A DNA stretch of 60,829 nucleotides from Gemmatimonadota bacterium (GTDB lineage: Bacteria > Latescibacterota > UBA2968 > UBA8231). Location: NCBI GenBank assembly GCA_028875335.1, contig JAPPEF010000067.1, forward strand, positions 1 through 60,829. Reading direction: 5' to 3'. The notes below the pieces were generated by a model. The model did not search any database. It saw nothing but the letters and a program-made list of their open reading frames with translations, and was not told the DNA's origin. Of this stretch, positions 16,212 through 25,443 are shown piece by piece. Made by a program: the position numbers and the translations under genes. Numbering within the stretch: the first letter of the stretch is position 1; each line of letters opens with the position of its first letter.

Positions 16212-17296
16212 GGTTTGACTTCTTTCCCAAAACAATACAACACGCCGTCGGTGACTCCAATGACGAGCCGACCGGCCGCGATGGCCGGTGAAGCCGCGAT
16301 GGCTGCGCCCGTTTCAAAGCGCCAGACTTCTGCGCCCGATGCGAGGGCGAGGGCGATGAGCGCACGGGCACCTACGTAAATATAATCGCCGGCGATGACC
16401 GGCGAGGAATCTACCCGCGCTCCCGCGGCAAAGGTCCACAGGGATTGGCCGGTTTGCGGGTCGAGGGCGTGTACGAGTTTGTCTCGGCCGCCGATGACGA
16501 CTGCCTGGTCGACAACGGCTGGCGACGAGTAAAACGGGAATTTCCGCACTGCGTGGGCGTAGCGCCAGCGGATTGCTCCTGCGTCTAAATCGATGCTGAG
16601 TACTTCGTTGCCAAAGGTGCCTAGGTATGCGCGTCCCGCGTGGATGGCGGCGCTAGAGGCTACGTACCCACCCAGCTCAAGCTGCTGGTGCTGCGTGCCG
16701 TCGGCGACATTCAAGAGCCGCAAGTATCCGTCGCAACCGGCTACGGCGACGCGGTTTTTATAGAACGCTGGCGTACTGTGAATATATCCCTCTGTGGCGA
16801 TTTTCCAAATCAGGGTTCCGGCGGTTGCGTCGAGGCAGTACAGGTGCTGGTCGTAGCTGCCGAAGTAGAGGCGGCCATCAGTGTAGTTGGCCGAGGAGAT
16901 GATGCCGGCGTCGGCGGCGAAAGCCCAGCGGCGCTGACCGCTTTGGATGGCGACGGCGTGGAAGGTGCCGGCTTCGTCGCCGAAGTACACGGTGCTGTCG
17001 GCGATGGTGGGGGAGGACTTGATTTCGCCGTCGGCTTGGTACTGCCATGATAGAGCGCCGGTTCGCAAGTCGAGTGCGTAGAGCTGGCCGTCGAGTGAGC
17101 CGACGTACACCGTGCCCTCGTGGATGGCGGCGGTGGATTCGATGGCGTCTTGGGTGGAGTAGGCCCAGAGCAGCGTTAGGGGTGGGGCGAGGTCGGAGGT
17201 GGCGACACCGGTGAGTTGGGAATTGCCGCGGAAGGTGTTCCAGGTGTCAGCCGTAGCCGTGGTGACTATGAGTAGGGTTAAGAAGTAGAGTGGCAT
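16208..17296 (-). CDS. Secreted PQQ-like beta-propeller protein, operon leader
   Basis: A 362-residue protein with signal peptide MPLYFLTLLIVTTATA and seven or eight propeller blades of the type STAAIHEGTVYVGSLDGQLYAL, here repeated as VYVGS/LYALD, VYFGDEAG and LYFGSYDQHLYCLD units. It differs from the two tandem propellers by lacking the WPQWLGP start, and instead resembles BamB-type or generic PQQ-repeat proteins. It is the first gene of the operon and is divergent from the ABC transporter at 17491, so the operon promoter should lie between 17297 and 17490, though no strong consensus box is visible there. Confidence 0.85.
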   Translation of the reverse strand: MPLYFLTLLIVTTATADTWNTFRGNSQLTGVATSDLAPPLTLLWAYSTQDAIESTAAIHEGTVYVGSLDGQLYALDLRTGALSWQYQADGEIKSSPTIADSTVYFGDEAGTFHAVAIQSGQRRWAFAADAGIISSANYTDGRLYFGSYDQHLYCLDATAGTLIWKIATEGYIHSTPAFYKNRVAVAGCDGYLRLLNVADGTQHQQLELGGYVASSAAIHAGRAYLGTFGNEVLSIDLDAGAIRWRYAHAVRKFPFYSSPAVVDQAVVIGGRDKLVHALDPQTGQSLWTFAAGARVDSSPVIAGDYIYVGARALIALALASGAEVWRFETGAAIAASPAIAAGRLVIGVTDGVLYCFGKEVKP

Positions 17297-17490
17297 ATTC
17301 TGTTGGTTGAGAGACTATGAACGAAAGTAAAGAAGAGGGCGAAAGATTGCTAATTTGATAGAGACGCTAGCCTTGACCGAGGCCACACAAATGCGGAAAC
17401 TCCGACAATAGTACTCGAGATCTGATGCCCTTAATTCACTACGCGGTTCGGTTTGACCACATTCAGATAGGGAAATGGTAGTAGCCTGCA

Positions 17491-19344
17491 ATGTCGGATA
17501 AGGAAGGCTCAGGGTTCGCGATTCTCCGGCCCATAGCCCAGATAATCGAATATTACCCTCGGTGCGCCCGCTTAGTTTGGGATGCGGCCGGGCTGAATGC
17601 CATCTTGGCCGTTGGAGTAAGCATGCTCGGTGCTGTGGTTCCGGCTGCGCAGGTCTGGATCACCAAGATTGTCATAGACAGTGTAGTCAGCGCCGTGGAT
17701 GATGGGGGTGGAGCCGCAGTGGACTGGGTTGGGCTGCTGATACCGGTCGCTGGTGTTTTCGGCGTTTGGGTCCTCGGTTCTATATGTGGCGCAGCGGCGA
17801 ATGGGCTGATAGAAAAAGTCGGGTACCTTGTCAGAACCCACAGCGAGTATTTGATCATAAGGAAGGCGGCTCAGCTCGACATCGCCTTCTTCGAGAACTC
17901 GGCCTTTTTCGATGAAATGGAAAAGGCTAGGAGCGAAAGCAGCTATCGAGCTTACAACCTCGCCGCCTTGTCTCTGACAATCGTTTCCTCATTGACCGGA
18001 CTTACAGCCATGTTGGCAGTACTGCTCTCAGTACACTGGGCAGCGCCAATAATACTGCTCGTCACTTCGGCACCGCAGGTGATCGTCGGCGGTCATTACG
18101 CCGGCAAGCACTTCTCATTGGTCGGAGCAATGGCCAGTAATCGGCGCATGGCAGAATACATGTCGCGGCTACTCGGCTCTCGCGAGGCAGTCAAGGAGAT
18201 CCGCATCTTCGCACTACACGAGGAATTGCTGAGACGATTCCACAATTTCTGGAGGTTATTTGGCAAGGAAACATTTCGCCTCCGGTTCGCCCAAGAACGA
18301 TTCGGTTTTCTTTTAGGATTGATTACAATGATGGGAACGGCATCCATCTGGGCTTACGCCGTGGTGCGAGCCGTGGGTGGCCATATCAGCGTGGGCACCG
18401 TGGCACTTGCATTCCAAGCTGCCGAGCAGGGACGATCTGGGTTTTCCAGCCTGTTTAGTAATCTTGGGATTTTCTACGAGCATACGATCTTCGCCGGGAT
18501 TCTCTTCCGGTTCCTCGACCTCGACCCCCGCTCAGTTGAAGGGGCGCTGGCACCGCCTCCCGCGTCTCCTGCACCAGTCCCTGACCGTCTAACCCAAGGC
18601 ATTGAGTTCCGGAACGTCTCCTTCCGCTATCCAGGCTCCGACAAGTATGTGGTAAAGAACGTCTCTTTTACTATCAAGGCGCACGAATCGGTAGCTATTG
18701 TCGGAGAGAACGGAGCGGGTAAGACGACCGTCGTCAAGCTCTTGGCGCGGTTCTACGATCCTACAGAAGGCGCTATTTACTTGGATGGACGAGATTTGCG
18801 GGAATACGATCTGGCAAGCCTGCGCCGCCAAATCGGAGTGATTTTCCAAGATTTCGTTCGCTACGATCTCTCAGCCAAGGAGAACGTCGGCTTTGGTCAA
18901 GTGGACCTGTTGGACGATGCTGACCGGATCGAACGCGCGGCATACGAGGGTGGTGCCTCGGATCTCATTGGGAATCTGCCGAAAGGATACGACACGATCT
19001 TGGGAAAGGAATTCGACGAAGGGGTTGATTTGTCTGGTGGCGAGTGGCAGAAGATTGCGCTCAGTCGTGCGTTTATGAAAGAGGCGGAGGTCCTCATCTT
19101 GGACGAGCCTACAGCCGCTCTCGATGCGTTTGCTGAACGCGATGTTTTCTCGCGCTTTGCCGAACTTACGTCAGACCGCACGGCGATCTTCATCTCCCAC
19201 CGCTTCTCCACCGTGCGCATGGCCGATCACATTCTCGTTCTGCAGCAGGGAGAGCTTGTCGAGCAGGGGAGTCACGGGCAACTCTTGGCTCAGGACGGCA
19301 GGTACGCGCAGATGTTCAATACGCAAGCGAAGCAGTATCGGTAA
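17491..19344 (+). CDS. ABC transporter, fused permease and ATPase
   Basis: A 617-residue half-transporter with an N-terminal six-helix exporter domain (about residues 1-340) and a C-terminal ATPase. Walker A is GENGAGKTT, Q-loop VIFQDFVRYD, signature LSGGEWQK, Walker B VLILDEPTAALDA and H-loop ISHRFSTV, all intact. Such proteins work as homo- or heterodimers exporting lipids, peptides or small molecules; only one half is encoded here. ATG follows a weak GGAAATGG. The PhyH dioxygenase gene follows by 45 bases, so they may be co-transcribed. Codon use is more A/T-rich than in the operon to the left. Confidence 0.92.
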   Translation: MSDKEGSGFAILRPIAQIIEYYPRCARLVWDAAGLNAILAVGVSMLGAVVPAAQVWITKIVIDSVVSAVDDGGGAAVDWVGLLIPVAGVFGVWVLGSICGAAANGLIEKVGYLVRTHSEYLIIRKAAQLDIAFFENSAFFDEMEKARSESSYRAYNLAALSLTIVSSLTGLTAMLAVLLSVHWAAPIILLVTSAPQVIVGGHYAGKHFSLVGAMASNRRMAEYMSRLLGSREAVKEIRIFALHEELLRRFHNFWRLFGKETFRLRFAQERFGFLLGLITMMGTASIWAYAVVRAVGGHISVGTVALAFQAAEQGRSGFSSLFSNLGIFYEHTIFAGILFRFLDLDPRSVEGALAPPPASPAPVPDRLTQGIEFRNVSFRYPGSDKYVVKNVSFTIKAHESVAIVGENGAGKTTVVKLLARFYDPTEGAIYLDGRDLREYDLASLRRQIGVIFQDFVRYDLSAKENVGFGQVDLLDDADRIERAAYEGGASDLIGNLPKGYDTILGKEFDEGVDLSGGEWQKIALSRAFMKEAEVLILDEPTAALDAFAERDVFSRFAELTSDRTAIFISHRFSTVRMADHILVLQQGELVEQGSHGQLLAQDGRYAQMFNTQAKQYR

Positions 19345-19389
19345 TGGGACTTCTCACGATCTGGTAGACACCTGAAGAGGGAGGGAATT

Positions 19390-20196
19390 ATGCCGAATCC
19401 TACGACGAATGCTGACAATCTACCGCCGATCCCACTGACGGAAGACCAACGCTATGTCTTTGATACTCGCGGGTGGCTGCTGATTCCCGGCGTCCTCAGC
19501 GAATCAGAGATTCAAGAGATGCGCGCGTTTTGCTACCAACTCAAACAGGAACCAAGATCCATTCCCGAACACCATCGCTATTCCATCGGCGGTCCCTTGG
19601 AGAGTCTAACCGATCATCCAGTTGTTTGCGGATTCATGAATGAATTTTTGGCCTCGGCCTACGCCAACGAAAACTGTTATGGATTTCGGCTGGAAGGCAC
19701 GTTTCTAACCATTCGTGCGAACGGCCACGACGCTTTCCGACCTCACGGTGGACGTGGGATGCTCAACTTTCCTGGCAACTCGCACACCTATCATCTGCAC
19801 TACGACAAGGCACACAGCGGGTTGACGCGCGTGGTCTGGGAACTCAACCCGGTGCAAAAAGGTTGCGGTGGAACCATGTTCCTCACCGGCAGCCATAAAG
19901 GGGCATTCCCCGCTCCCAAATCAACGGAGGATCGCAACTCCGCATTGTGGGAGGATTACACCTGTCCAGCAGGCTCCGTGCTTATCTTCACGGAGGCGAT
20001 CACGCATACCGGTGCCAAGTGGACCGACGAAACCGCCGATCGGATCGCCATTTTCAACTGCTACAATACCGTTGGCAACAAGTGGCATCAGTGGGAGCCA
20101 CATCCGCAGCACTTGGAAGAGATGCCGTTTAAACGACAGACACTCTTCCGACCGGTATATTGTCAGGACAATGCGCCGACGTTGGATGCGGTATAG
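19390..20196 (+). CDS. Phytanoyl-CoA dioxygenase family (PhyH) protein
   Basis: A 268-residue Fe(II)/2-oxoglutarate-dependent oxygenase. The iron-binding facial triad is visible as H137-Y-D139 in LHYDKAHSG and H206 in EAITHTGA; an arginine 12 residues later (R218) should bind 2-oxoglutarate. Family members hydroxylate fatty acyl chains, amino acids or secondary metabolites; the substrate is unknown. GAGGGAGGG precedes the ATG. The family is greatly expanded in Poribacteria- and Latescibacteria-like genomes. Its position behind an exporter suggests tailoring of an exported metabolite, which is an inference. Confidence 0.88.
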   Translation: MPNPTTNADNLPPIPLTEDQRYVFDTRGWLLIPGVLSESEIQEMRAFCYQLKQEPRSIPEHHRYSIGGPLESLTDHPVVCGFMNEFLASAYANENCYGFRLEGTFLTIRANGHDAFRPHGGRGMLNFPGNSHTYHLHYDKAHSGLTRVVWELNPVQKGCGGTMFLTGSHKGAFPAPKSTEDRNSALWEDYTCPAGSVLIFTEAITHTGAKWTDETADRIAIFNCYNTVGNKWHQWEPHPQHLEEMPFKRQTLFRPVYCQDNAPTLDAV

Positions 20197-20320
20197 AAAC
20201 ATCAGCAGCTTGTTAAAACGTTTGTAATTTGGTCGAATATAGGAAAAACAGCTATCTTGTCGGAAAAGGCTTGTTTCCTTCTGTAGATAAGTGTTCGGAT
20301 AATAAAGCAGGATGTTGATT

Positions 20321-20572
20321 ATGACTAAAGTCACCTTAGAATTGCCGGATGAAGCGTTCTCTACTTTACGCCGCTCGCCAGAGGAATTCGTCGCTGAACT
20401 GCGCCTAGCCGGAGCTGTCCACTGGTATGAGCGGGGCGTGATCTCGCAAGAAAAGGCCGCCCATATAGCCGGTCTGGATCGCACTGACTTCCTCATGGCT
20501 TTAGCTCGTGAGCAAGTGGATGTCTTTGCGGTGGATATCAACGTATTGAAACGCGAACTAGATCGTGGCTGA
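20321..20572 (+). CDS. UPF0175 antitoxin-like protein
   Basis: An 83-residue UPF0175 protein (MTKVTLELPDEAF, then AAHIAGLDRTDFLMAL and DVFAVDINVLKRELDRG), a helix-turn-helix antitoxin-like family normally paired with a downstream DUF3368 PIN toxin. ATG at 20321 is preferred to a near-upstream ATG because the family starts here and AGGA lies at usable distance. The expected toxin is present only as a stump overlapping this stop, so the antitoxin appears orphaned. Confidence 0.8.
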   Translation: MTKVTLELPDEAFSTLRRSPEEFVAELRLAGAVHWYERGVISQEKAAHIAGLDRTDFLMALAREQVDVFAVDINVLKRELDRG

Positions 20573-20636
20573 AAAACCAGCCGTCAATGCTTCACTACTT
20601 ATTTTTTCTTCCCTCCATCAAAACGCCGCCTCGTAA
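20565..20636 (+). pseudogene. Stump of a DUF3368 PIN-domain toxin
   Basis: A GTG at 20565, overlapping the UPF0175 stop, opens a 23-codon frame reading MAEKPAVNASLLIFSS then LHQNAAS and a stop. The first 14 or so residues match the N-terminus of DUF3368 toxins (V-N-A-S-P-L-I strand with the first PIN acidic/Asn position), which are usually about 160 residues long. The rest is missing: the frame runs straight into the 3' end of the convergent alcohol dehydrogenase gene at 20618. This marks a deletion junction. Confidence 0.55.
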
Positions 20637-21745
20637 AGTCGCAGAAAGTCCGCTTCTTGTAGGGGAAGTGGGTTGAAGGTGCCGGTCCATTGGCCAGCGG
20701 CCTCTTGGCCCATGGCGGGTAGATCGCTTGCGGCGACCTGACAATCGGCGAGTCGGCGCGGCAGCCCTGCCATAGCGCACAATTCTTCGAGATAGGCGGC
20801 GAGCGCGAGGGCGCTGCCGTTGAGTTGGATGTCTGCGCACAGTTCACCGTATAGATCGTCCACTATTTGGCCATTCAAGCGGATTACGTGCGGCAGCATC
20901 AGGGCTACGGCGCGGCCGTGGGAGAGTGGATAGTGGGAGGTTAGGGGGTTGGCGGTGGCGTGGGCGGCGCCGAGCATGGAGTTTTCGATAGCAGTGCCGG
21001 CTAGGTGGGCACCTAAGAGCATGGCGTCGGCGGCGTTATGGGGATCGGCGACGGCTGCCTCGTAGTGGGGCGCTAGCAGCCGCCAGGCTTGGCGGGCGAA
21101 CATTTGCGAGAGGGGTGTGCGGCGGGTGGAGACGTAGCTTTCGACGGCGTGGGCGAGGGCGTCGATGCCGGCGTCGGCGCGGACGCGCAGGGGGACGCTG
21201 GTCAGCACGTTTGGGTCGAGGATGGCGATGTGGAAGCGCGCTTTGCGGTCGCCGCAGGCCATTTTGGCATTCGTGTCGCCGCAAGTAATCAGGGCGTAGG
21301 ATTGAGCCTCGCTGCCCGTTCCGGCTGTGGTGGGGATGCCGATGGAGGGCAGCATGGATTGGGCGGCTTTGCCGTAGCCTTGGTAGTCCTGCATTTGGCC
21401 GCCGTTGGTCAGCAGGAAATTGATGCCCTTGGCGCAGTCCATAGCGCTGCCGCCGCCCAAGGCGACGATCAGGTCGATGGGGCCGTGGGAGCGGGCGTGG
21501 TGGACGCCAGCGGCTACGTGTTCGGTCGTGGGGTTTTCTCCTACGGCGGAAAAAGTGGTTGTCTTTAGGCCGGCGTTTTGTAGCGCGTGATAGGCCTGTT
21601 CGGCGAGGCCGGCTTGGACGAGGCCGGGATCGGTTACGAGCAGGGCGCGGGGGCCGGCCAATGCGATGGCGAGATCGCCTAGTTGGTCGAGAGTCCCAGC
21701 ACCAAAGACTACGCGGATGGATGGATCAAAGTCGAAGGGGGTCAT
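20618..21745 (-). CDS. Iron-containing alcohol dehydrogenase
   Basis: A 375-residue group III alcohol dehydrogenase. NAD(P)-binding GGGSAMDCAK, the IPTTAGTGSE motif, and metal ligands in ILDPNV, DALAHAVES and HATANPLTSHYPLSHG are all visible. It would reduce an aldehyde or oxidise an alcohol in the cytoplasm. Its start overlaps the stop of the aldehyde dehydrogenase-like gene by four bases, so the pair should act on one aldehyde. Its 3' end lies against the truncated toxin. Confidence 0.9.
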   Translation of the reverse strand: MTPFDFDPSIRVVFGAGTLDQLGDLAIALAGPRALLVTDPGLVQAGLAEQAYHALQNAGLKTTTFSAVGENPTTEHVAAGVHHARSHGPIDLIVALGGGSAMDCAKGINFLLTNGGQMQDYQGYGKAAQSMLPSIGIPTTAGTGSEAQSYALITCGDTNAKMACGDRKARFHIAILDPNVLTSVPLRVRADAGIDALAHAVESYVSTRRTPLSQMFARQAWRLLAPHYEAAVADPHNAADAMLLGAHLAGTAIENSMLGAAHATANPLTSHYPLSHGRAVALMLPHVIRLNGQIVDDLYGELCADIQLNGSALALAAYLEELCAMAGLPRRLADCQVAASDLPAMGQEAAGQWTGTFNPLPLQEADFLRLYEAAF

Positions 21746-23136
21746 CCGGCCCTGCGCTGCAAGGCGCGCTGCTGGTAGAGGAAGTCGAAGAGGTTGCCCT
21801 CGTGCGGCTGATCCCAGGCGATTTCGTGGGTGGGGATCGGGCCGAGGTTGAGGCGTTCGATGTGGGGCGCGGCGAGCAGTTGGCGCGTTAGGTGTTCGTC
21901 TTCGGTGAGGGCGGTGGCTACCAGCGTTGGGCCGATGCGCGCGACCATTTCTTCTTGTGGGACTTCGACGACCGAGGCAAAGGGGAAGAGGTATTCGGTA
22001 TTGGCGAGTGGGTGTTGCCAGTCGGGGGCGTGGATCAAGGTTGGGTTGAGGAAGGTGCAGCCGCCGGTCTCGGCAACGCGTTCACCTTGGTTTCTGGCTG
22101 TGTCTGCCGCGTCGCCGAGTTGGGCGTCGATTAGGGATGAGATCTGGCGCGCTACGGCGGGGTTGGAGAAGGCGGCGATTTGGGCTTGGGGATCGTCGAG
22201 GGGGCGGGCCTGGATTTGGCTCAGGCGCTCGCCGAGGGCGGCGGCGATTGGGCGGCCGTGGGCGGGCACCCAGACGCCGGAGGCGTTGAGGCAGGAGCGG
22301 CCTCCGTTGGAAGCGATTGAGGCGACCATGAGGTCGAGGTAGTGCTCCCACTGGTCGATTTTGTCCGCGCCGATGATGATCTTGCTGCGCCCTGGTCCGT
22401 GCAGTTGGATGCGAGAGTCGTCGCGCCAGGGGGCGACGGTAGGACCGCCGCCGAATAGTAGTGAGCGACCGCAGCGGAGCAGGATTTCGGTGCTGCCGCT
22501 GTGGTCGGTTGGGTAGTAGCTCAGGGCTTGGGGTGGGCAGCCGGCTGCGATCAAGGATTGGGCGATGCGGTAGGGCGTCCACGGTTCTTCGCGGCCCGGC
22601 TTGAGCACCAGCGGGGTCTTGAGCGGGATAGCTGGCAGCCACAGTGCGTGGACGCCGGGCGAGTTGCTCGGCAGGATGCAGCCGAGGGCTTGGGCGTGGG
22701 ACGCGAAGTGGAGCGGACTTGGGCCGTCGTCGAGGACGGTTAGGTCCAGGCCTCGGGTCAGACCGCTGAGCACGGCGGACATTTCAATGCCGACGCGGTG
22801 GATTTTGTCCATGTTGGCGCGGGCCAGCGACTGTGGTAGGCCGGTGGTGGCCGAGACTTGCGCGACGTAGTCGTCCGGGGTTTGGCCGTCGTCGCCTAAA
22901 GGGAGTTCGGCGCGTAAGAAGAGGTCAGCGGCTCGTTGGCAGATGGCGACCAATTCGGCGACGGTGAGGGCTTGCAGGGCTTGGCGGTTGCGCTCTTGGG
23001 CGGCTAAGTCGCGGGAGATTAGGCCGCGGTTGGCTTGGCTGACTTGGGCCAGGGGTTGGCCGGTGGCGATGTGGGCGACGGTGAGGCGGTCGAGGCTGGT
23101 ATAGGGTTGGCCGGCGCGGAGGATAGGTAGGTGCAT
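21742..23136 (-). CDS. Aldehyde dehydrogenase / acyl-CoA reductase-like protein
   Basis: A 464-residue ALDH-superfamily protein. The catalytic cysteine lies in SNGGRSCLNASG and an SNSPGVHALW stretch fits the cofactor-binding region. The N-terminal region is atypical for standard ALDH and the set of motifs is closer to LuxC/acyl-CoA-reductase or CoA-acylating dehydrogenases. With the iron-containing alcohol dehydrogenase immediately downstream (four-base overlap), the pair could convert an acyl-CoA to an alcohol or the reverse. The substrate is unknown. Starts at ATG with no strong ribosome site. Confidence 0.78.
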   Translation of the reverse strand: MHLPILRAGQPYTSLDRLTVAHIATGQPLAQVSQANRGLISRDLAAQERNRQALQALTVAELVAICQRAADLFLRAELPLGDDGQTPDDYVAQVSATTGLPQSLARANMDKIHRVGIEMSAVLSGLTRGLDLTVLDDGPSPLHFASHAQALGCILPSNSPGVHALWLPAIPLKTPLVLKPGREEPWTPYRIAQSLIAAGCPPQALSYYPTDHSGSTEILLRCGRSLLFGGGPTVAPWRDDSRIQLHGPGRSKIIIGADKIDQWEHYLDLMVASIASNGGRSCLNASGVWVPAHGRPIAAALGERLSQIQARPLDDPQAQIAAFSNPAVARQISSLIDAQLGDAADTARNQGERVAETGGCTFLNPTLIHAPDWQHPLANTEYLFPFASVVEVPQEEMVARIGPTLVATALTEDEHLTRQLLAAPHIERLNLGPIPTHEIAWDQPHEGNLFDFLYQQRALQRRAG

Positions 23137-23231
23137 GAGTTTGGATTTTGGGTTAGAGTTAGAGTAAGCACTTGCAATCTATAATCTATAAATCTGTATC
23201 GCAGAACAAAACTCGGGGGCTTGGTTGATTT

Positions 23232-25367
23232 ATGTTTAATCTGCGTTTCAGGTTAGTCGTCTTGGCTGCCATCTGCATCGCGAATCAACTGTCGCTGTCT
23301 TTTCTAGACCGTGCGGCGGCGCAGGATGATTCTGACAGGATTTATCAATTTGAAGAAACTGTTGTCACTGCGGAGCGGATGGAAAACTCGCTTTTTGAAT
23401 CAACTGCTGCTGTGTCGGTGCGTACTAGCGCCGAGATGGAGTTCCTGCCACTGAAAAATCTCGCCGCTGCGCTGGAGACTTTTCCGGGAATTTCGTTTTT
23501 GCACCGCGATGGACTGGGGCGCGATCCGTTGGCAACGCTGCGCGGTTTTTACGGTGGCGGGGAAGCAGAATATCTGCTGGTTATGATCGATGGAAGGCCG
23601 ATCAATGAGCTTGAGAAAGGGTTGATGAATTGGAGTGCCATTCCACTTGCAAGTATTAGCTCGATTGAATTCCTGCGCGGAGGCGCGTCTTCGCTGTACG
23701 GCGATGCTGCGATTGGTGGCGTTGTCAACGTTGTTACTTCTGGCGAGTATGGACCTCTAACGCAGATTTCAGCAACGGGTGGCAACTTTGGGTCACTTGG
23801 CGCACAGGCGCGAACAAGTGGCCTTTGGCATGGGCGAGAGTATGTGGCATTTGGATCGGGGGAGCGGTATGCCGGGTTCCGAGACCATGCGGACCGAGCG
23901 GCAGAAAACCTTGGGGGTTCCCTCACACTGCTGCAAAAACCCAACGGTTCGCTTGCCGTTTCAACGACGCATCACTTCCAGCAATTTGATGAACCCGGCC
24001 CGTTGACTGGCGCTGAATTAGATGACGACCGCTCCCAATCGACACCGTTCTATAAGTTTGACCATACTACCGACCGAACGCATCGGGCGGCGATAACAGG
24101 TGATTATAATCTTCGCGATAGGGCCAAATTCTCCGGCGCGGTTTCTGGCGAGATTCGCGATTCCGATGCTGTCAGGACGCTGCAACTGAGCCCCGAATTT
24201 GCCGACACCAAGAATCGTTTACTTACGGCTTCACGCCTCACGAGTTCGCTGCAACTGACGCTCGACCAGCTAGGATTTCTTGGCAAAGATCGCCTCAGTC
24301 TTGGCGTTGACGCGGGAGTGCATTCGCTCTCGTCCGAGTATTATCAGTTCCTTCTTGGAGGACTGGCTGACTATAGTGAGATGAGTTCTGTTGCGCGCGG
24401 CGCATTGGAGGAAAAGGGCGCTAGCACTCGGCGCTCGGCTGCTGGGTTCCTGCAGTACGAACTTACGCCGATGCAAACACTACGCGTCGTCTTGGGAGTG
24501 CGCGCCGATGTAATTCGCGATCAGTTTACTCCTAAATCGCCGAGTGAAGGGGAGGGACAATCAACGACCCATGCGGAGTTAAGTCCAAAGGCGGGGGCGA
24601 ATTTTCGTTATGTAAAAACAGAGCGGCATGTCGGCAACCTGTACGCCAACGTTGCGCGATCGTTCAAAGCACCAACACTGGATCAGCTCTATGACCAGCG
24701 TTCAATTATCTTTGAGATCCCTCCGAATCCTCCGTTTAAAGTCTTGCTTTCAAGTGGTGATTTAAATCCGCAGTTTGGGACATCTATTGAGGTGGGAGGT
24801 TATCATAGCGCGGTGCTGTCCCCGAATATCCTGTACGGCGAACTTTCACTTACGGCTTATACCATGGACATGGAGAATGAGTTGGATTTTGACCTTCAGC
24901 AACTCAAGTACGTGAATATCGGCAAAAGCCGACATCAGGGTATTGAAACGGGTCTCAGGCTTACGATGAAGTCGAACATGAATTTGTTTCTCAACTACAC
25001 CCATCAATCTGCTAAATCGCAAATTGGCGAATATGCCGGCAAATTTCTGAAGGCCATCCCACGCGATGTGATCTACGGCGGCGTCAATGCTGCCCATAAA
25101 TCTGGCTTGGGTGGGAGCCTCGTCGTTAAATCTGCGAATCGTATTTTTCTCGATGACGCGAATGCAATTACACTGCCCAGCTACAGTACTGTGGATGTTC
25201 GGCTCAAATATCAGGTGGGTCTAGTTGCCGCTACGCTTGATGTATTCAATATCTTTGATCGATCCTACAGTACAACGGGTTATCCTGACGCATCGGGAAG
25301 TGGACATAGCTACTTCTATCCAGCCGCTGGACGACATGCGCGCTTTGGTTTTCAACTTCAGCATTAG
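23232..25367 (+). CDS. TonB-dependent receptor (BtuB/vitamin type)
   Basis: A 711-residue outer-membrane receptor. A long signal peptide ends at about DRAAAQDD; the TonB-box-like segment is FEETVVTAERM; plug features include PLATLRGFYGGGEAEYLLVMIDGRP and SSIEFLRGGASSLYGDAAIGGVVNVVTSG, the BtuB-type pattern. The barrel ends with HARFGFQLQH. Substrate unknown. The 95 bases upstream are too short for a cobalamin riboswitch and show none. Base composition is distinctly more A/T-rich than the adjacent ADH/ALDH genes. Confidence 0.9.
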   Translation: MFNLRFRLVVLAAICIANQLSLSFLDRAAAQDDSDRIYQFEETVVTAERMENSLFESTAAVSVRTSAEMEFLPLKNLAAALETFPGISFLHRDGLGRDPLATLRGFYGGGEAEYLLVMIDGRPINELEKGLMNWSAIPLASISSIEFLRGGASSLYGDAAIGGVVNVVTSGEYGPLTQISATGGNFGSLGAQARTSGLWHGREYVAFGSGERYAGFRDHADRAAENLGGSLTLLQKPNGSLAVSTTHHFQQFDEPGPLTGAELDDDRSQSTPFYKFDHTTDRTHRAAITGDYNLRDRAKFSGAVSGEIRDSDAVRTLQLSPEFADTKNRLLTASRLTSSLQLTLDQLGFLGKDRLSLGVDAGVHSLSSEYYQFLLGGLADYSEMSSVARGALEEKGASTRRSAAGFLQYELTPMQTLRVVLGVRADVIRDQFTPKSPSEGEGQSTTHAELSPKAGANFRYVKTERHVGNLYANVARSFKAPTLDQLYDQRSIIFEIPPNPPFKVLLSSGDLNPQFGTSIEVGGYHSAVLSPNILYGELSLTAYTMDMENELDFDLQQLKYVNIGKSRHQGIETGLRLTMKSNMNLFLNYTHQSAKSQIGEYAGKFLKAIPRDVIYGGVNAAHKSGLGGSLVVKSANRIFLDDANAITLPSYSTVDVRLKYQVGLVAATLDVFNIFDRSYSTTGYPDASGSGHSYFYPAAGRHARFGFQLQH

Positions 25368-25443
25368 CTGGATTGATCGGAATAGGGTTGTCGCTGTGCC
25401 TTGTATGGAACTCTCAAAGCCTGTGGTTATTTCGAGCCGAGTA

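Noticed and set aside
12375..17296. PQQ-dependent dehydrogenases
   Set aside because: The propeller repeats are of PQQ type, but lengths are 360-415 residues and the quinoprotein active-site residues and cytochrome domain are not seen; called propeller proteins only.
20567..20582. GGCTG/CAGCC hairpin as terminator of the antitoxin gene
   Set aside because: The stem is five base pairs and the T-run begins some 18 bases later; the sequence is better explained as the start of the toxin stump.
23137..23231. Cobalamin riboswitch before the BtuB-like receptor
   Set aside because: The gap is only 95 bases, too short, and no B12-box-like sequence is seen.
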